NCBI GenBank assembly: GCA_002730655.1
Contig: PCAT01000013.1
Coordinates: 4,460 to 11,897, forward strand
Reading direction: 5' to 3'
DNA: 7,438 bases
From: Balneola sp.
Lineage (GTDB): Bacteria; Bacteroidota; Rhodothermia; Balneolales; Balneolaceae
The position numbers and the translations under genes are program-made. Below, piece after piece: positions 5,765-7,438 of this stretch. The notes beneath the pieces were generated by a model, which worked only from the letters and a program-made list of their open reading frames with translations, was not told where the DNA came from and searched no databases. Numbering within the stretch: position 1 is the first letter of the stretch; every line of letters begins with the position of its first letter.

Positions 5765-7345
5765 ATGAAAAAAATTCTAATTCTATTATGTTTACTATTA
5801 CCGATAGTATTGCATGCGCAAATGCCAGATGCACCCGAAAGAAGCGAAGGTGGCGGTCCGTATGATCGGCTCATCATTCGTGGAGTTCATCTTATTGATG
5901 GCACAGGTTCCCCTGCAACTGGCCCAGTAGATGTAGTGGTAGAAGGAAATGTAATAAGTAGCATTAGAACGGTTGGTTATCCAGGCTTACCGATTAATGA
6001 TCGGCGCCGACCACAGGCCGATGAAAATACTGAGGTGATTGATGCAACTGGGATGTATATGCTACCAGGTTTTTTTGATATGCATGCCCATACAGGCGGT
6101 GGAGCGCAAGGTACAGTACCTGAATATGTATACAAGCTTTGGCTAGCCCATGGAATAACCTCAATACGTGAACCTGGTTCAGGTAATGGTATGGAATGGA
6201 CCTTGCGACATAAAAAACTCAGCAAAAAAAATAAAATTACGGCGCCTCGTATTTCTGCTTGGATTGGGTTTGGAAATAGTTTCGATCGCCCGATTATCAC
6301 CCCAGAAGATGCACGCGAATGGGTGAAAATGATTGATGATGCTGGCGCAGATGGGATTAAATTTTTTGGCGCGAGTCCAGAAGTATATGCTGCAGCCATC
6401 GATGAAGCAAATAAACGAGGACTCGGAACCATGACCCATCACGCACAGACCCGCGTGGTATACAATAATGCTCTTCGGTCCGCTCAATTAGGATTGACTA
6501 GTATGACTCATTGGTATGGACTACCGGAGGCTCTTTTCGAGGATCGAATCATTCAAAACTATCCGCTAAATTACAATTATAACAACGAACAACATAGGTT
6601 CGAGGAAGCTGGTAGGTTATGGGCTCAAGCAGCTGAACCCTATTCAGAGAAGTGGAATGAGGTAATGAATGAAATGCTTGAATTAGATTATACATTGAAT
6701 CCAACCTTCACTATTTATGAAGCTAATAGAAGTTTAATGACTCAACGACGTGCAGAATGGCATGAACAATACACTCTTCCTTCTCTATGGCGATTTTACG
6801 AACCTAGCCGAATTTCACACGGTTCATATTGGCTTGATTGGGGAACCGAGCAGGAAATTGTATGGAAGGAAAATTTCCGGCTCTGGATGGAGTTTGTAAA
6901 TGAATATAAAAATAGAGGAGGTCGCGTGACCTTAGGTTCAGATGCAGGGTACATCTATAAGTTATACGGGTTTGGATATATTCAGGAAATGGAGCTCATG
7001 CGAGAAGCAGGTTTTCATCCTTTAGAGATATTCCAATCAGCATCATTGAAGGGGGCAGAAGTACTTGGGGTAGATGACAAACTTGGAACAATTGAAATAG
7101 GTAAGTTGGCTGATATGGTAATTGTAGATGCTAATCCCATGGCAAACTTAAAAGTCCTATTTGGTACTGGTGCTATACTAGTAAACGAAGACAATGAAGT
7201 TACTCGGCACGGCGGGGTTGTATATACTATAAAAGATGGAATCGTCTTTGATGCTAAAGCACTCTTAAAAGATGTGGCCGACATGGTTAAAGTAGCAAAG
7301 GAGAATGAGGGGTCGGATATTACCCAACCAGGTCTAGATTATTAA
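5765..7345 (+). CDS. Exported metal-dependent amidohydrolase (imidazolonepropionase/prolidase-like)
   Basis: 526 residues. A signal peptide (MKKILILLCLLLPIVLHA, cleavage likely before Q19) indicates export to the periplasm or beyond; there is no lipobox after it. The amidohydrolase superfamily layout is clear. A beta-sandwich segment at about 35-100 (LIIRGVHLIDGTGSP ... IDATGMYMLPGF) comes first. The TIM-barrel site follows: H107 and H109 in DMHAH, K199 in DGIKFFG (likely carboxylated bridging lysine), H226 (or H225) in TMTHHAQ, H249 in SMTHW and D393 in LGSDAG. The C-terminal sandwich closes with GTIEIGKLADMVIVDANP (441-458). This is the full set for a two-metal centre of the prolidase/imidazolonepropionase-like group, which cleaves amide bonds in dipeptides, N-acyl amino acids or cyclic amides; the substrate is not predictable. 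About 143 residues lie between H249 and D393, rich in aromatic and charged residues, more than I would expect for this group. The gene starts 68 bases after the dipeptidase and may be cotranscribed with it. Confidence 0.88.
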   Translation: MKKILILLCLLLPIVLHAQMPDAPERSEGGGPYDRLIIRGVHLIDGTGSPATGPVDVVVEGNVISSIRTVGYPGLPINDRRRPQADENTEVIDATGMYMLPGFFDMHAHTGGGAQGTVPEYVYKLWLAHGITSIREPGSGNGMEWTLRHKKLSKKNKITAPRISAWIGFGNSFDRPIITPEDAREWVKMIDDAGADGIKFFGASPEVYAAAIDEANKRGLGTMTHHAQTRVVYNNALRSAQLGLTSMTHWYGLPEALFEDRIIQNYPLNYNYNNEQHRFEEAGRLWAQAAEPYSEKWNEVMNEMLELDYTLNPTFTIYEANRSLMTQRRAEWHEQYTLPSLWRFYEPSRISHGSYWLDWGTEQEIVWKENFRLWMEFVNEYKNRGGRVTLGSDAGYIYKLYGFGYIQEMELMREAGFHPLEIFQSASLKGAEVLGVDDKLGTIEIGKLADMVIVDANPMANLKVLFGTGAILVNEDNEVTRHGGVVYTIKDGIVFDAKALLKDVADMVKVAKENEGSDITQPGLDY

Positions 7346-7365
7346 TGGTAGGCTAAGTGCGCCAC

Positions 7366-7437
7366 TCAAAATTCAGTACTATATAGTATGGGCTCATCTT
7401 GTTCAAAATCGTATAAAGTTAGCCTTCTTAAATTGTA
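7366..7437 (-). CDS. Possible 3' end of a convergent gene (partial, weak)
   Basis: On the minus strand one frame is open from the right edge to a TGA at 7368-7366, encoding a tail that ends TLYDFEQDEPILYSTEF. The other two minus frames stop sooner. The stop would lie 20 bases past the amidohydrolase stop, a normal convergent spacing. Only 23 codons are visible and an open run of this length is not rare by chance, so this is a hint rather than a gene call. No product can be suggested. Confidence 0.22.
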   Translation of the reverse strand, partial: YNLRRLTLYDFEQDEPILYSTEF

Positions 7438-7438
7438 A

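Noticed and set aside
5977..6487. Two overlapping minus-strand frames (151 and 102 codons) opposite the amidohydrolase
   Set aside because: They cover the metal-binding core of a convincing + strand gene; their products are rich in Ser, Pro and Ile with no motif, and they overlap each other.
7015..7284. 89-codon minus-strand frame opposite the end of the amidohydrolase
   Set aside because: It lies opposite the conserved GKLADMVIVD segment and its product is Ser/Pro/Thr-rich with no domain.
7350..7425. Inverted repeat AGGCTAA / TTAGCCT after the amidohydrolase as a terminator
   Set aside because: The arms are only 7 bases and are separated by more than 60 bases, and no T-run follows; chance is a sufficient explanation.
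7388..7438. Tiny plus-strand ORF (16 codons) ending exactly at the window edge
   Set aside because: It is too short, with no ribosome binding site and no recognisable sequence; ending at the edge is a coincidence of the window boundary.

Overview
This AT-rich window (all convincing genes on the + strand) looks like chromosomal DNA from a member of the Bacteroidota or the neighbouring Balneolota/Rhodothermota lineage. The reasons are a Bat (aerotolerance) operon in Bacteroidetes-type order, signal peptides of the '...WA-QN' and '...HA-QM' style, A-rich start regions mostly without Shine-Dalgarno sequences, and two exo-metallohydrolases of types common in these groups. The phylum assignment is inference; no rRNA or other marker gene is present.

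Region 1 (1-4206) is the distal half of a Bat operon. It begins with what is probably the last 18 codons of batB, followed by two consecutive small TPR/low-complexity proteins that together resemble BatC (77-736 and 775-1431). BatD follows (1415-3211, a membrane-anchored protein with tandem Ig-like domains), then BatE (3211-4206, TPR plus two membrane helices plus an SH3-like domain). The genes are tightly packed: a 19-base gap, a 38-base gap, a 17-base overlap and a TAATG stop/start overlap. They are probably one transcript whose promoter, with moxR, the DUF58 gene, batA and most of batB, lies upstream of the window. Bat proteins are thought to form an inner-membrane/periplasmic complex with VWA proteins (BatA/BatB) and a MoxR AAA+ chaperone. 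The 'aerotolerance' role comes from Bacteroides work and has been disputed in other bacteria.

Region 2 (4207-4322) is a 116-base intergenic gap that holds a 13-base palindrome between two copies of a 9-base direct repeat. It may contain a promoter for the genes that follow.

Region 3 (4323-7345) holds two metal-dependent hydrolases. The first is a cytoplasmic M20-family dipeptidase with every expected metal ligand. The second, after 68 bases, is an exported amidohydrolase with a complete binuclear site. Both may act in use of peptides or N-acyl amino compounds. They are probably functionally separate from the Bat operon. The last 93 bases hold no strong signal; a minus-strand frame open to the right edge could be the 3' end of a convergent gene.

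I see no mobile element, tRNA, rRNA, CRISPR array or defence-type cassette. The most unusual parts are the doubled BatC-like proteins and the strongly acidic Gln/Glu/Asn-rich tract in the second one. I do not see evidence for a wholly new system here.
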